From Chromobacterium alticapitis (GTDB lineage Bacteria > Pseudomonadota > Gammaproteobacteria > Burkholderiales > Chromobacteriaceae), in NCBI RefSeq assembly GCF_002924365.1, contig NZ_PQWB01000017.1, positions 1 through 51,237 of the forward strand: a stretch of DNA of 51,237 bases, read 5' to 3'. A program made the position numbers and the translations under genes. The first letter of the stretch is position 1. Each line of letters begins with the position of its first letter. The notes below the pieces were generated by a model. That model had not been told where the DNA came from and ran no database searches. It saw only the letters and a program-made list of their open reading frames with translations. This document shows, in pieces, positions 49,936-51,237 of the stretch.

Positions 49936-51237
49936 TCAGATGGCTGCGGCCAGGCGCGAGCCCTGGTCGATGGCGCGCTTGGCGTCCAGCTCGGCCGCCA
50001 CGTCGGCGCCGCCTATCAGGTGCACCGGCTTGCCGGCGTCCAGCAGCGGCTGTTGCAATTCGCGCAGCGGGTCCTGGCCGGCGCAGATCACCACATGGTC
50101 CACGTCCAGCACTTGCGATTCGCCCTTCACCGTGATGTGTAGGCCGGCGTCGTCGATCAGGTCGTAGCTCACGCCGGACAGCATTTGCACGCGCTTCATC
50201 TGCAGGCTGGCGCGGTGGATCCAGCCGGTGGTCTTGCCCAGGCCCTCGCCCACCTTGCTGGTCTTGCGCTGCAAGAGGTAGACCTCGCGCGGGCTCTTGT
50301 GCGGCTGCGGGCCTTGCGGCGCCAGGCCGCCGGCGGTTTCGCCCGTCATGTCCACGCCCCACTCGCGCATGAAGGCTTCGGTGTTGAGCGAAGTGGATTC
50401 GCCTTCGTGGGTCAGGTATTCGGCGGTGTCGAAGCCGATGCCGCCGGCGCCGATGATGGCCACTTTCTTGCCCACCGGCTGCTTGTGCTTGAGCACGTCC
50501 AGGTAGTTCAGCACCTTGGGGTGATCGACGCCGGGGATGGCCGGCGTGCGCGGCGCGATGCCGGTGGCCAGGATGACTTCGTCGAAGCCGGCGAGGTCGG
50601 CCGCGGCGACGCGGGTGTTCAGCTTAAGCGCGACGCCGGTGGTTTCGATGCGGCGCTTGAAGTAGCGCAGCGTCTCATAGAACTCTTCCTTGCCCGGAAT
50701 CTGCTTGGCGACATTGAACTGGCCGCCGATTTCGCCAGCGGCATCGAACAGCGTCACCGCGTGGCCGCGCTCGGCGGCGACGGTGGCGAAGGCCATGCCG
50801 GCCGGGCCGGCGCCGACCACGGCCAGCTTCTTCGGCGCGGCGGTTTTCTCGTAGTTCAGCTCGGTTTCGCGGCAGGCGCGCGGGTTGACCAGACAGGAGG
50901 TCAGCTTGCCCTGGAAGATATGGTCCAGACAGGCCTGGTTGCAGCCTATGCAGGTGTTGATCTCATCGCCGCGGCCTTCCGCCGCTTTGTTGACGAAGTC
51001 CGGGTCGGCCAGGAAGGGGCGCGCCATGGATACCATGTCGGCGCAGCCGCTGGCCAGGATGTCCTCGGCCACTTCCGGCGTATTGATGCGGTTGGTGGTG
51101 ATCAGCGGGATGCTCACCGCGCCCATCAGCTTCTGGGTGACCCAGGCGAAGCCGCCGCGCGGCACCATCGTCGCGATGGTGGGCACGCGGGCCTCGTGCC
51201 AGCCTATGCCGGTGTTGATGAGGGTGGCGCCGGCTTT
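49936..51237 (-). CDS. fadH: NADPH-dependent 2,4-dienoyl-CoA reductase, C-terminal part
   Basis: FadH reduces 2,4-dienoyl-CoA so that polyunsaturated fatty acids can enter beta-oxidation. About 433 of roughly 670 residues are visible; the frame stays open to the right edge, where TLINTGIGWHEARVPTIA is encoded, so the N-terminal half of the TIM barrel lies outside. Present are the FMN-barrel end SMARPFLADP and the 4Fe-4S cysteines in NTCIGCNQACLD and SCLVNPRAC. Also present are the FAD motif AVVGAGPAGMAFA, IPGKEEFYETLRYFKRR, and the NADPH-binding AIIGAGGIGFDTAEYL. It closely follows E. coli FadH. Confidence 0.96.
   Translation of the reverse strand, partial: KAGATLINTGIGWHEARVPTIATMVPRGGFAWVTQKLMGAVSIPLITTNRINTPEVAEDILASGCADMVSMARPFLADPDFVNKAAEGRGDEINTCIGCNQACLDHIFQGKLTSCLVNPRACRETELNYEKTAAPKKLAVVGAGPAGMAFATVAAERGHAVTLFDAAGEIGGQFNVAKQIPGKEEFYETLRYFKRRIETTGVALKLNTRVAAADLAGFDEVILATGIAPRTPAIPGVDHPKVLNYLDVLKHKQPVGKKVAIIGAGGIGFDTAEYLTHEGESTSLNTEAFMREWGVDMTGETAGGLAPQGPQPHKSPREVYLLQRKTSKVGEGLGKTTGWIHRASLQMKRVQMLSGVSYDLIDDAGLHITVKGESQVLDVDHVVICAGQDPLRELQQPLLDAGKPVHLIGGADVAAELDAKRAIDQGSRLAAAI

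Overview
The window looks like chromosomal DNA of a high-GC betaproteobacterium, most likely a Chromobacterium or a close relative in the Chromobacteriaceae. This rests on gene order and protein flavour: yggS-proC-yggT beside pilT/pilU, maf-rng, tkt-gap-pgk followed by a CbbA-type aldolase, a BPSS1780-type membrane protein and a DksA with a degenerate zinc finger. It is not proven by any search. I see no insertion sequence, prophage, CRISPR array, rRNA or tRNA.

Layout. 1-5.7 kb is regulatory and accessory: the tail of an unknown gene, a LysR regulator, an orphan glpR with a plausible operator, an MDR oxidoreductase divergent from an AraC regulator, and a CSS-motif EAL phosphodiesterase. 5.8-13.5 kb holds argH, a solo periplasmic binding protein, a secreted SPRY-like protein behind an AT-rich promoter region, the glutamate/aspartate ABC transporter gltIJKL and rsmA. 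13.6-20.8 kb holds a Bcr/CflA exporter, maf-rng, a gap with two perfect DnaA boxes, two small proteins of unknown function, a GST-methyltransferase pair and a membrane protein. 21.0-27.6 kb is central carbon metabolism (tkt, gap, pgk, fba, with a LysE exporter inserted), including a REP-like inverted pair and, after fba, a candidate small RNA.

27.9-31.6 kb is an osmoprotectant (OsmF/YehZ/OpuC-like) ABC operon on the minus strand with a leader that can fold into five consecutive hairpins. 31.9-33.9 kb holds moaD-moaE-TIGR00266 and thpR. 33.9-42.0 kb is a minus-strand block. It contains two tandem REC-TPR response regulators, pilU, pilT, a membrane hybrid histidine kinase and a periplasmic protein with the sulfite-oxidase-type molybdopterin fold but no cysteine ligand. 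The block lies beside yggS-proC-yggT, and I read it as a candidate signalling system for type IV pilus retraction. The right end has a cytochrome c, dksA with a good promoter, aroG, a secreted PHB-depolymerase-like esterase, a carboxymuconolactone-decarboxylase-family protein, a secreted DNase II-family nuclease and the C-terminal part of fadH.

The observations I would follow first are the pilTU/REC-TPR/kinase/Moco-fold cluster, the multi-hairpin leader at 31.43-31.61 kb, the bacterial DNase II homologue, the candidate sRNA at about 27.71-27.82 kb, the secreted SPRY-like protein, and the REP-like repeat that supplies the rng stop codon.
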